From Streptomyces luteolus (GTDB taxonomy: Bacteria > Actinomycetota > Actinomycetes > Streptomycetales > Streptomycetaceae): a DNA stretch of 49,381 bases. Position numbers and translations under genes: made by a program. The number at the start of each line of letters is the position of its first letter. Position 1 is the stretch's first letter. This document shows, in pieces, positions 8,320 through 15,865 of this stretch. The stretch lies in NCBI RefSeq assembly GCF_029968015.1, contig NZ_JASCIS010000055.1, forward strand, positions 1-49,381, written 5' to 3'. The notes below the pieces were generated by a model, which saw only the letters and a program-made list of their open reading frames with translations, had not been told where the DNA came from and did no database searches.

Positions 8320-8460
8320 CCGCCGCACACCGTGACCGGGACGGACGGTGCCCGCCGGACCGACCCCGAGGTGTGGTGGCGGGCAGGCGCCGCCGCCCTC
8401 GCGCACGCGGCGGTCACGGATACGGACCCGGTCGCGGTGGCCCGGAGCTGGAACCTCGGC
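8320..8460 (+). pseudogene. Probable remnant of xylulokinase (xylB)
   Basis: A frame divergent from xylA encodes PPHTVTGTDGARRTDPEVWW followed by RAGAAALAHAAVTDTDPVAVA. This resembles the N-terminal part of actinobacterial xylulokinases, which read PHTVT-x-G-x-R-x-DP-x-x-WW before the first FGGY strand-helix. The upstream 30 or so residues (the ATP-binding start, VGVDTSTQS type) and everything after about 40 residues are absent; the frame continues as unrelated SWNLGEVRELPPLERDMGTW. xylB is commonly divergent from xylA in Streptomyces, so position supports the call. The alternative is a small unrelated protein from GTG 8332. Confidence 0.45.
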
Positions 8461-8605
8461 GAGGTACGCGAACTGCCACCGCTGGAACGGGACATGGGCA
8501 CCTGGGAGCGGATCGGATCGGATCGGTCCTCGAACAGGCACGGGCACGCTCCTCGGCTGACCGGACCCGCGCCGACACCCCGTACGCCGTACCCGCCCCG
8601 CCGCC

Positions 8606-9037
8606 TCACACCGCGAAAACCTGCCCGTCGTCCGCGAACGCCTTGAACTCCAGCGCGTTGCCCGCGGGGTCGAGCAGGAACATCGTCCACTGCTCGCCCA
8701 CCTGGCCCTCGAAGCGGACGTACGGCTCGATCACGAACTCCGTGCCCGCGTCGCGCAACCGCTGGGCGAGCTTCTGGAAGTCGGGGATCGTCAGGATCAG
8801 ACCGAAGTGCGGTACGGGGACGTCGTGGCCGTCGACCGGATTGCGCACACCCTCGGGGCGTGCGGGGGCGAGGTGGGTGACGAACTGGTGGCCGTGCAGG
8901 TTCCAGTCGACCCAGGTGTCCGCGCTGCGGCCCTCGTCGAGCCCGAGGACCTCGCCGTAGAAGTGGCGGGCCGTGGTCAGGTCGTCGACAGGCATGGCCA
9001 GGTGGAACCGCGGGATGGATGCGCCGAGTTCGGTCAT
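8606..9037 (-). CDS. VOC (glyoxalase/bleomycin resistance fold) family protein
   Basis: The 143-residue protein starts at ATG 9037 (MTELGASIPRFHLAMPVDDL). It shows two beta-alpha-beta-beta-beta modules: HLAMPVDDLTTARHFYGEVL at the N-terminus and a C-terminal WTMFLLDPAGNALEFKAF carrying the conserved metal-ligand Glu. A His is present early (RFHLAM) and HFGL in the middle. Members include glyoxalases, dioxygenases and antibiotic-binding proteins, so the substrate is open. It lies 41 bp after the MarR gene on the same strand and is probably co-transcribed with it. Confidence 0.85.
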   Translation of the reverse strand: MTELGASIPRFHLAMPVDDLTTARHFYGEVLGLDEGRSADTWVDWNLHGHQFVTHLAPARPEGVRNPVDGHDVPVPHFGLILTIPDFQKLAQRLRDAGTEFVIEPYVRFEGQVGEQWTMFLLDPAGNALEFKAFADDGQVFAV

Positions 9038-9078
9038 GGCGGTGCCTTTCCGTGTGCTGGTCGGGGCGGGCAGGTCGT

Positions 9079-9594
9079 TCACTGGGCCCAGCCCAAGGGG
9101 TGCGGGCCCGCGGCCTCGTCGGCCGCCGGGGCCGGTGGTTCGCCGCTCGCCTCGCTGAACGCGGTGAGCGCGGCGACGAGGGCCGCGCGGCGTTCGGGCG
9201 TGAGGCGTTCGACGATGGTGGCGATCTCCTGGCGGCGGCGTGCGGTGACGTCCGTGACGATGCGGCGGCCGTCGTCGGTGAGCTGCAGCAGCGTCTCGCG
9301 GCGGTTGTCGGGGTTGACGCGGCGGTCGGCCAGTCCCGCGGCGATCAGCCGGTCGACCATGCGCATCGCCGTCGAGGGCGCGACGCCGAGCAGCTCGGCC
9401 AGGTGGACGAGTTTGGTGGCGCCGCGGCTGGAGAGCACCATCAGCATCCGGAACTGCGGCAGCGTCACCCGGTCCTCGACGGCGGCGAGCGAGCGCGCGG
9501 AGACGGCTACCAGGACGCGGGACGCCGTCAGCACGGCCCGCGTGACCTCGTCCACGTCGACCGCACCCTCGTCCGCGCCGTTTCGATCAGCCAT
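9079..9594 (-). CDS. MarR family transcriptional regulator
   Basis: The 171-residue protein starts at ATG 9594 (MADRNGADEGAVDVDEVTRA). It has the MarR winged-helix core: LPQFRMLMVLSSRGATKLVH, ELLGVAPSTAMRMVDRLIAA (recognition helix), and the wing RRVNPDNRRETLLQLTDDGR. It heads a two-gene unit with the VOC protein. MarR proteins usually repress their own operon and release on binding a small ligand. The Ala-rich acidic C-terminal tail is unremarkable. Confidence 0.93.
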   Translation of the reverse strand: MADRNGADEGAVDVDEVTRAVLTASRVLVAVSARSLAAVEDRVTLPQFRMLMVLSSRGATKLVHLAELLGVAPSTAMRMVDRLIAAGLADRRVNPDNRRETLLQLTDDGRRIVTDVTARRRQEIATIVERLTPERRAALVAALTAFSEASGEPPAPAADEAAGPHPLGWAQ

Positions 9595-9664
9595 ACCTCT
9601 TTGTACCGCGCGGCCCCGCACCCCCGACACCACACACCTCGCCGTGCACAGCGGGCGCCGCGCC

Positions 9665-10753
9665 TCACCCCCGCTGATAGCGCAGCAGCAGCATCGCCGC
9701 GTCGTCGTGCGGCGGGCCGCTCGCATGCCGGACCACGTCCTCCCGCAGCGCCTCCAGGGCCGTCTGGGCGTCGGGGTCCTTGAGCAGTCCGGCCCGGTCC
9801 TCCAGCGGGTAGAAGGTCCCGGCGGCGTCCCGTGCCTCGGTCACGCCGTCCGTGTAGAGCAGCAGCTGCTCGCCGGGGGCAAAGCGGACCTCGTACGGAA
9901 TCGGCGGTTCGCCACCGTGCACGCCCAGGCCGAGCGGCAGCGCGTACGCGGGCGGCGGGGGGAACTCGACGGTTCCGTCGCCCCGTACGAGCATGGGCGG
10001 CGGGTGGCCGCAGTCGACCAGGACGAGCCGTTCCTCGTCGGCGCGGATCTCGGCGAGGACGGCCGTGACGAACTTCTCGCCGTTCAAATCCCGTGCCACG
10101 CTGCGCTCCAGGCGCGCGGCGAGCGCCGCCAGGTCGGGTTCCTCGTGCGCGGCCTCGCGGAACGAGCCGAGGACGAGCGCGGCGGTCTCCACGGCGCCGA
10201 GTCCCTTTCCCTGTACGTCGCCGACGATCACGCGCACGCCGTACGGCGAGGCCACGACCTCGTACAGATCGCCCCCGATCCGGGCCTCGGCGGCGGCGGA
10301 CGTGTACGAGACGGCGACGCGGAGCGGTCCGGCGCTGCGTGGCACCGGGCGCAGCAGGACGCGCTGGGCGACCTCGGCGACCGAGCGGACGCTGGCGAGT
10401 TCGGCCTCGCGGCGCCCGCGCATCACGGCCGCGGCGACGCCCGCGACGGTGACTCCGGCGACCGAGACGAGGGCCGTGTAGCCGCGCCGGGTGTCGAACA
10501 GGCCGTTGTAGACGCCGAGTCCGAGGCAGAGCAGCAGCGCGACCGCACCGGTCACGGCGGTGCGCCGCCAGGTGCCGATCAGGCCGGAGAAGGCCGGGCC
10601 GAGCGAGACGAGCGGCAGCAGGCCCACGCCGGGCCCCCCGATCACGTCGGCGACGGTCACGACCGTCATCACCCCGGTCGGCAGCCAGGTCAGCACGGCA
10701 CGGGCCTCACGGCGACCCTCCGTACGGCCTTCCCGGTAATCCGCAGCGGTCAC
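9665..10753 (-). CDS. Membrane-anchored SpoIIE-type PP2C phosphatase
   Basis: The start is taken as GTG 10753 (VTAADYREGRTEGRREARAV), preceded by GGGGGTG; a GTG-independent ATG at 10816 would add 21 residues. The 362-residue protein has three membrane segments (about 20-45, 65-82 and 92-112). A cytoplasmic PP2C/SpoIIE domain from about 125 to the end carries the metal-binding motifs GGDLYE at 160-165, GDVQGKG at 178-184, LLLYTDGVTEARD and PHDDAAML. Such proteins dephosphorylate anti-sigma factor antagonists in partner-switching networks. No kinase or antagonist gene is adjacent. Confidence 0.88.
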   Translation of the reverse strand: MTAADYREGRTEGRREARAVLTWLPTGVMTVVTVADVIGGPGVGLLPLVSLGPAFSGLIGTWRRTAVTGAVALLLCLGLGVYNGLFDTRRGYTALVSVAGVTVAGVAAAVMRGRREAELASVRSVAEVAQRVLLRPVPRSAGPLRVAVSYTSAAAEARIGGDLYEVVASPYGVRVIVGDVQGKGLGAVETAALVLGSFREAAHEEPDLAALAARLERSVARDLNGEKFVTAVLAEIRADEERLVLVDCGHPPPMLVRGDGTVEFPPPPAYALPLGLGVHGGEPPIPYEVRFAPGEQLLLYTDGVTEARDAAGTFYPLEDRAGLLKDPDAQTALEALREDVVRHASGPPHDDAAMLLLRYQRG

Positions 10754-10937
10754 GGCACCCCCAGCCAGGTCGTCGCAGATGCGCAAGTGCGTTTTCCGCA
10801 CGAACTGTACGGCCACCCATGGCGGGCGGCCCTCTCCGCGTTTAGACTATGCAAAGATTGCGTGGATCCATTGCGGACACCGGGTGCTCGTTACCCGATC
10901 GAGTCCGGCGAACGACCTGTCGGGGGAAGGGGCGTCG

Positions 10938-11441
10938 ATGGCATCCGACCAGGGGGCAAGCCGCGGGCGGCCCCAACTCCCGCGCGGCTGGCGGCGACTG
11001 CTCGCCAGACTGCCCATCGCTCTGTACCGCGTGGGCCTCGGCCCGCTGTTCGGCGGGCGGTTGCTGCTGCTCCATCACGTCGGCCGCAGCACCGGACTGG
11101 ACCGGCGCGTGGTCCTGGAGGTCGTCGCCCACGACCGTGAGCACGGCAGCTGGACCCTCGCCTCCGGCTTCGGCCCCAAGTCCGCGTGGTACCAGAACCT
11201 CCGCAGGACGCCGACGACCACCATCCAGGTCGGCAACCGCCGCCACCGGGTCACCGCGCGATTCCTCAGCGAGGACGAGGGCGGCGAGGTCATGGCCCGG
11301 TACGCGCCACGGCACCCGCGCACCGCCCGCCGGTTGTGCGCGTTCATGGGCTTCGACGTGGACGGCAGCGTGGAGTCGTACCGCGAAGCGGGCCGCCGGA
11401 TCCCGTTCGTACGCCTCGACTCATCCCCCGGGCGCGGTTGA
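10938..11441 (+). CDS. Nitroreductase family deazaflavin-dependent oxidoreductase
   Basis: The 167-residue protein starts at ATG 10938, with GGGGAAGGGG upstream. It has the Ddn-like split-barrel layout: LPIALYRVGLGPLFGGRLLL (N-terminal helix), LLLHHVGRSTGLDRRVVLEV (strand pair with the GR-x-SG motif), then WTLASGFGPKSAWYQNLRRT and the C-terminal GYE/YAPRHPRTAR equivalent. This family uses F420H2 in actinobacteria for reduction of quinones or other acceptors. The next gene starts one base after the stop codon, so the two are probably co-expressed. Confidence 0.85.
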   Translation: MASDQGASRGRPQLPRGWRRLLARLPIALYRVGLGPLFGGRLLLLHHVGRSTGLDRRVVLEVVAHDREHGSWTLASGFGPKSAWYQNLRRTPTTTIQVGNRRHRVTARFLSEDEGGEVMARYAPRHPRTARRLCAFMGFDVDGSVESYREAGRRIPFVRLDSSPGRG

Positions 11442-11442
11442 C

Positions 11443-11877
11443 GTGCGCCGGGATGGGGAGCCGGGCCCGCCGGACGACGTGTGGCAGAGGTTCCTGCACG
11501 ACAGCGAGGCCGCGATACGCCGGACCGCACCCAAGGAGCCCTCCGCGCGGGAGCGCGCGGCCGCGCCCGTGACGGCGGTCGCACCCCCGGCCGCGGGCGG
11601 GGACGCCGTCGGCGAGCTGTGGCATCCGCGCCCGGAGCGGGAGCGGGCGGCGTGGCGCGACCTCGACGGCCGTGGCCGACTCGGGCGCACGGCGCGTACG
11701 GTGGGCGCCGCGGCCGTGTTCGTCGCGGTTCTGGCGACGGTGTCGCTGCTGTCCAACGCCCCGGCCCCGCGGGGCGACCGCCCCGGAGTCGTCCTCCAGG
11801 AGTCGGAGCCCGCGCCCACGGAACGACCGACGGCCGAGGTCTCCCCGTCCCCCGCGGCCTTCTCCCCACCGAAGTAG
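11443..11877 (+). CDS. Single-pass membrane protein, unknown function
   Basis: The frame starts at GTG 11443, one base after the upstream stop, and encodes 144 residues. A conserved-looking N-terminal block (DDVWQRFLHDSEAAIRRTAP) is followed by an Ala/Pro-rich linker. One membrane helix (around TVGAAAVFVAVLATVSLL) is followed by a Pro/Ser/Thr-rich tail ending in SPPK. The arrangement suggests a cytoplasmic N-terminus and an extracellular low-complexity tail. It is tightly linked to the deazaflavin oxidoreductase. No domain was recognised. Confidence 0.65.
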   Translation: MRRDGEPGPPDDVWQRFLHDSEAAIRRTAPKEPSARERAAAPVTAVAPPAAGGDAVGELWHPRPERERAAWRDLDGRGRLGRTARTVGAAAVFVAVLATVSLLSNAPAPRGDRPGVVLQESEPAPTERPTAEVSPSPAAFSPPK

Positions 11878-11899
11878 CCGAGGCCTGCAACGGAATGAC

Positions 11900-11927
11900 C
11901 AACTCCGCTTTCAATGACTTGGAGTTG
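11900..11927. promoter_or_regulatory. Inverted repeat upstream of second RidA gene
   Basis: CAACTCC (11900-11906) and GGAGTTG (11921-11927) form perfect 7-bp arms around a 14-bp AT-richer spacer, 60 bp before the start. It could be an operator or a weak terminator of the preceding pair; there is no T-run. Confidence 0.4.
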
Positions 11928-11987
11928 ACACCCGACCAGACCTCCCGCGGCGGAATACGCACGCGCGTACGGGCGTTGGGAGCAACC

Positions 11988-12392
11988 ATGACCAAGGATC
12001 ACCGCACCATCACCAACCCGCCCGCGCTTCACGACCCCACCCCGTTCGGCTACAGCCACGCGGTCTCCGCACCCGGCGAGCAGGTCTTCATCGGCGGCCA
12101 GTACGCGTCCGACGCCACCGGCGCCGTCGTCCCCGGCCCCTTCGCCGAGCAGGTGGAGCTGGCCTTCGACCACCTCCTCTCGGCCCTGCGGGGGGTCGGC
12201 CTCGGGTACGAGAACGTGGTGCGGCTCGGTACGTTCATCGTCGACCACGACCTGGACAAGCTGCAGGTGCTCGGCAAGGCCCTGCAGTCCCGCTTCGGCG
12301 ACCGGCTGCCCGCCCAGACCCTGAGCGGCGTCGCGTCCCTCGCCCTGCCGGGGATGTTGTTCGAGGTGGACGCGGTGGCGGTGCGGGGGTAG
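11988..12392 (+). CDS. RidA family protein (second copy)
   Basis: The 134-residue protein starts at ATG 11988 with GGGAG a few bases upstream. It contains VFIGGQYASDATG near the N-terminus, a VELAFDHLLSALRGVGLGYE helix, VRLGTFIVDHD, and a C-terminal TLSGVASLALPGMLFEVDAV. It is of normal Rid length but diverges strongly from the first RidA protein in this window. The canonical Arg of the RidA subgroup is not seen in the segment before GVASLAL, so imine deaminase activity is uncertain. It appears to be transcribed alone. Confidence 0.88.
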   Translation: MTKDHRTITNPPALHDPTPFGYSHAVSAPGEQVFIGGQYASDATGAVVPGPFAEQVELAFDHLLSALRGVGLGYENVVRLGTFIVDHDLDKLQVLGKALQSRFGDRLPAQTLSGVASLALPGMLFEVDAVAVRG

Positions 12393-12483
12393 CGGGCCGC
12401 GCGGCCGGTCGGTTCGTCCGGCGTGACGCAGCTCATGCCCGTTTCGGGTATTTCGTGGACCGGGCGCGGCCTACCGTTGACGG

Positions 12484-12795
12484 GTGTTTTCGTTGGCCGA
12501 GATCAGCAGTGCGTACCGGACGCGGTTCGCGGAGTTCGCATTCGAGCCCGCGTTCGTCGCCCTGGTCGATCAGCATGTCGCTGACGTACGTACGCGCCTC
12601 GGCGCCGACGGCCCGGAGCTCGAACCCCCGGCCCCGGACGCCGAGCGGCTCGGGGACTACGCACTCGGGTTCCTGGACGCGCTGACCGAGATCGACTGGC
12701 GTGAGCCCGTCGGGCACGACTACGCGGTGTGCCGGCTGACCGCCATCAGCTGGCTCGTCCACGCCTACGACCTGCTCCCCGAAGTCAGGGACTGA
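12484..12795 (+). CDS. Small conserved protein, unknown function
   Basis: A 103-residue frame starts at GTG 12484 (MFSLAEISSAYRTRFAEFAF). The hexamer TACCGT at 12471-12476 lies 7 bp before the start and no Shine-Dalgarno sequence is present, so a leaderless mRNA is likely. The sequence is helical and acidic, with a C-terminal YAVCRLTAISWLVHAYDLLP that has the look of a conserved motif. It resembles small actinobacterial DUF6401-type proteins, but I am not certain of this. A strong hairpin follows at 12822-12880. Confidence 0.6.
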   Translation: MFSLAEISSAYRTRFAEFAFEPAFVALVDQHVADVRTRLGADGPELEPPAPDAERLGDYALGFLDALTEIDWREPVGHDYAVCRLTAISWLVHAYDLLPEVRD

Positions 12796-12821
12796 CGGGA
12801 CGGACCCGCCCCGAGACAGCC

Positions 12822-12880
12822 GTCGACCCCGTCCGCCCGAGGCCCGGAACAGTGCCGGGACTCGGGCGGACGGGGTCGAT
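12822..12880. terminator. Bidirectional hairpin terminator
   Basis: Two 27-bp arms (12822-12848 and 12854-12880) pair at 25 of 27 positions around a 5-base loop ACAGT. The core is CGACCCCGTCCGCCCGAG with its complement. It sits between the stop codons of two convergent genes, so it probably terminates both. There is no U-tract, as usual in Streptomyces. Confidence 0.85.
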
Positions 12881-12903
12881 CGCGTTGCCGTGCGGGCGGA
12901 GCC

Positions 12904-13680
12904 TCACATCTCGGGGCCCATGGGGCGCCGCTGCTCGCGCTCCTGCACGGGCTGGTTGGTCATCGCGTCCTCGCGGCCCGCCTGGTAGTCCGAGACGCCG
13001 GGGCGGACGCGGTTCGTCTCGCGTTCGGCGCTGTCCAGCCACCGCTCCCAGCGCTGCCGCATCGGCTGGATCATGCCTCCGCCGACGCCGACGATGAGGA
13101 TGCCGGCCACGGCCGCGAGGCCGGCGATCAGGATCGGCTGGGTCACCGCGGTGGCGATGCCCGCCTGGCCCAGGGCCGCGATCACGCCGATCACCACGAT
13201 GGCCGCCCAGACGATCTTGCCGACCATCTCCCCGTACGAGGCGCGGGACAGGGCGCTGGTGACGATCGAGCGGACCGCGTTGGCGATGGCCATGGCGATC
13301 ACGACCAGGGCGACGGCGACGATCGCGCGCGGCAGCCAGGCGACGATGCCGTTGATCATCGTGCTGATCGGGTTCGGACCGAAGACACCGAGGGCCAGCT
13401 GGAGCGTGATCAGGATCAGCGCGTAGTAGATGATCTTGCAGACGAGGCCCGTGAGGTCGAACTTCGACCCTTCGAGCATGCGCGCCGCACCCGACCGCTC
13501 CGCGAGCCGCTCCGAGCCCACCTTGCGCAGCACCCTGTCGAGCACCCGGACGATCAGCCTGGACACGAACCAGCCGATGGCCAGGATGACCAGGAAACCG
13601 ATGAGTTTCGGTACGAACTGCGCGATCTTGGACCACGCATCGTCGAGACCCTGCGTGAAATTGACGGCGAGTATGTTCAT
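12904..13680 (-). CDS. Mechanosensitive-channel-like membrane protein (CmpX/TM-helix repeat type)
   Basis: The 258-residue protein starts at ATG 13680 (MNILAVNFTQGLDDAWSKIA), with GAAGGG upstream. It has about five membrane helices, including paired helices of the conserved TM-helix type found in CmpX and MscS relatives: IGFLVILAIGWFVSRLIVRV and a later repeat ending VGVGGGMIQPMRQRWERWL. The canonical MscS beta domain is missing; instead the protein ends in a charged cytoplasmic tail. These proteins are linked to envelope stress or osmotic responses. It is transcribed alone, against the preceding gene. Confidence 0.8.
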   Translation of the reverse strand: MNILAVNFTQGLDDAWSKIAQFVPKLIGFLVILAIGWFVSRLIVRVLDRVLRKVGSERLAERSGAARMLEGSKFDLTGLVCKIIYYALILITLQLALGVFGPNPISTMINGIVAWLPRAIVAVALVVIAMAIANAVRSIVTSALSRASYGEMVGKIVWAAIVVIGVIAALGQAGIATAVTQPILIAGLAAVAGILIVGVGGGMIQPMRQRWERWLDSAERETNRVRPGVSDYQAGREDAMTNQPVQEREQRRPMGPEM

Positions 13681-13835
13681 GGGAGCCCTTCGTCCGGTGC
13701 GGTCCCCTTCCACATGATGGGCAAGCTCCCACGCCGAGCGCCGCGAAATGATGACCCATACGGATGACACCCCGGCCCCCGTTGCCGCCGTCGGCGGCGG
13801 CGCGCTACCGGATCAGCGCGAGGACGACCACGACG

Positions 13836-14201
13836 TCAGCAGACCGGGCCCGGCCGGGCGGCGACGGCGCGCAGCAGGTCGCGTACGAGATCGAAGTCGA
13901 TCCGCGCGGCCCCGCGGAAGCGGAGGCAGCCCTTGCCCATGTCCTGGGCGGCCAGCCGGTCGGCGAACTCCTGCCGGACGTCGTCGCGCATCAGATAGAA
14001 CGAGATGTACTGCTTCTGGCTCGCGAACGCGATCTCGCCGCGGCCGTCCCGTTCGTAGGCGGGCATGCCGTACGCCATCACCTCCGTGAAGCCCGCGAGT
14101 TCGGTGCGGCACAGCCGCCGCAGCCGGGTCAGCGCCTCGCGCCGCTCCTCGGGCACCTCGGTGAGGTACGTGTCCACATCCGCCGCCCTGCTCTGCACCA
14201 T
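13836..14201 (-). CDS. DUF1801 domain protein
   Basis: The 121-residue protein starts at ATG 14201 (MVQSRAADVDTYLTEVPEER). It shows the DUF1801/YdhG-type pattern: PEERREALTRLRRLCR, then EVMAYGMPAYERDG, FASQKQYISFYLM and GKGCLRFRGAARIDFDLVRDL. Members are small cytoplasmic proteins of uncertain function, some linked to iron handling or frataxin-like folds. It is on the same strand as the acyltransferase gene but 10 bp downstream of its stop, so co-transcription is possible. Confidence 0.88.
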   Translation of the reverse strand: MVQSRAADVDTYLTEVPEERREALTRLRRLCRTELAGFTEVMAYGMPAYERDGRGEIAFASQKQYISFYLMRDDVRQEFADRLAAQDMGKGCLRFRGAARIDFDLVRDLLRAVAARPGPVC

Positions 14202-14211
14202 GCCCTTGAGC

Positions 14212-15426
14212 CTACCGATCCGCGGTCCGAACGGCCTGGGCCTTCCGGGGCCGGAGCGCGGGCTCGGCCGGGGCCGGGTGGTCGGGGACCGGCCTGGTGC
14301 CGTCGGCCTGGGCGGCGATCTTCGGCTGGTCGGGGTCGAGATAGGGGCGGCGCCAGCGGAGGAAAGGCCGTTCGATGCCGTGGAAGGTCACCGCGGAGAT
14401 GGCCAGGCTGACCGGCAGCACACCGAGAACCGTGGTGAAGAACGCGTCCCACACGGGATTTCCGGTCGGCTCGATCCAGCGGTTACGGGCGAGAAATACC
14501 GTGATGACGAGAAAGTGCAGGAGATAGAGCGAGAAACTCATCTCGCCGACTTTCGCTACGGCCCGGGAAGCCAGGCAGGTCGAGGTCACCGTGGCGACGT
14601 ACGTGAGAACGAGCAGCGCCCAGACGAATCCCTCGACATCGATCCAGATGAGCCGTACGGTGCGGCCCTCCTGATAGGCGTGGCTGCGGTTGAAGGCCCA
14701 GATCGTGACGATCGCGAGTGTGGAGGCGATCAGCACTTTCGCCGGCCCCCGGAACCGGTCGCGGTGATGGACGAAGAGCCAGGCGGCGAGCATTCCGAGC
14801 AGGAACTGGTCGATACGGCCGGCGAGGCTGTAGTAGAGCAGGTTGTTCGCGGCGATCTTGCCGCCGCCGGAGAGCCAGACGAGGGCGCGGATCACCGCGA
14901 TCGCGGCCATCAGCTGGACGAGGGCGGTCGGGCCGCGGCGCGTGAGGATCCTGCTGAGCAGCGGAAACAGCAGGTAGAACTGCAGCTCGACGGCGATCGC
15001 CCACCACATGTGCGAGACATTGCCGAGGTGCAGCGAGCCCGGCAGATTGCCGAGGCCGATGAGCGACTGCAGGACGGACAGCAGATCCGCGTCGGCCCGG
15101 TACGCGCCGGTTCCCATGATGATCAGGACCACATAGAGCGGGAAGATCCGCAGGACGCGATTGCCGAGAAAGCGGCCGTAATGGATGTCCTTGTCCAGGG
15201 TGCCGATCGTGAAGATGAATCCGGAGAGCACCATGAAAAGGGCGACGCCGGTGTGCCCTTCCGCGACGAGCGCGCCGAAGGGATTGTCCGCGTAGAGCCA
15301 GCCCTCGCGGTCCCTGTCGATCTCGGTGAGCATCATGTACGTGCCGTGGTAGAGGAGCACGAGCACGGCTGCGAAGGCACGCAGGTGATCCACCGACACG
15401 AGGTACTGACGGTTACTGCTCCGCAC
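14212..15426 (-). CDS. Acyltransferase-3 family membrane protein
   Basis: The 404-residue protein has about ten membrane helices and the acyltransferase-3 pattern: VDHLRAFAAVLVLLYHGTYM at the N-terminus, EGHTGVALFMVLSGFIFTIG, RVLRIFPLYVVLII, and MSFSLYLLHFLVITVFLARN near the end. It then has a hydrophilic C-terminal tail. Family members O-acylate surface polysaccharides, lipids or natural products. Codons ending in A or T (CAT, TTT, AAT, GGA) look more frequent than in neighbours, and the upstream region is AT-richer, which may indicate transfer. No partner glycan genes are adjacent. Confidence 0.9.
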   Translation of the reverse strand: MRSSNRQYLVSVDHLRAFAAVLVLLYHGTYMMLTEIDRDREGWLYADNPFGALVAEGHTGVALFMVLSGFIFTIGTLDKDIHYGRFLGNRVLRIFPLYVVLIIMGTGAYRADADLLSVLQSLIGLGNLPGSLHLGNVSHMWWAIAVELQFYLLFPLLSRILTRRGPTALVQLMAAIAVIRALVWLSGGGKIAANNLLYYSLAGRIDQFLLGMLAAWLFVHHRDRFRGPAKVLIASTLAIVTIWAFNRSHAYQEGRTVRLIWIDVEGFVWALLVLTYVATVTSTCLASRAVAKVGEMSFSLYLLHFLVITVFLARNRWIEPTGNPVWDAFFTTVLGVLPVSLAISAVTFHGIERPFLRWRRPYLDPDQPKIAAQADGTRPVPDHPAPAEPALRPRKAQAVRTADR

Positions 15427-15865
15427 GAAGGGGTCGACCTCTCACACATCGTGTCGCGAGCACACGCGACGGAGAACGGGCGCGAAGTCACAGCGTCACC
15501 GAAGCAAAAGCCATATGAACGCCAATACTCTTTACACGCGCAAGAAATCACCCACACGCATTCAATTTCCGGAGGCCGATTGCTCCGGAGCGGTCAATTC
15601 TCGGCGCGCGGCGGCCCGGGACCCGGCCGCCGCAAGGGGTGTCCGTACCTCCGAGCAACGGCCGGACGGGCGAGGAGCGTTGTCCGTACGCGCGTTCCCT
15701 TCGTCGCCGCCCTGAGTGAGGGAGGGTGCGGGGTCGCTACCCCGCGCGGCCCGAACCCGTTCCCTCTGTGGTCGGCTCACTGCAGGAGCGTTCCTGCGGC
15801 CGGATTCGGCCCGGGAGACGCAGTACGTCTCGCGCCGGTGCACGGAAGTGATCAGGAGCAGGACA
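15427..15865. other. 439-bp intergenic region, AT-richer, no gene seen
   Basis: This gap separates the acyltransferase gene from the divergent NB-ARC gene. The segment 15480-15570 is unusually AT-rich for this window and probably holds the acyltransferase promoter. TCCGGAG is repeated at 15568-15574 and 15584-15590. Two small hairpins precede the NB-ARC gene: GCAGGA/TCCTGC at 15782-15797 and GAGACG/CGTCTC at 15815-15831. Confidence 0.6.

Noticed and set aside
8332..8646. Intact small protein starting at GTG 8332
   Set aside because: The first 40 residues look like part of a xylulokinase and the rest like random GC-rich sequence; it is better treated as a remnant, at low confidence.
15515..15715. 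Small frame MNANTLYTRKKSPTRIQFPE
   Set aside because: No ribosome site, codon use unlike Streptomyces genes, and it lies in a probable promoter region.
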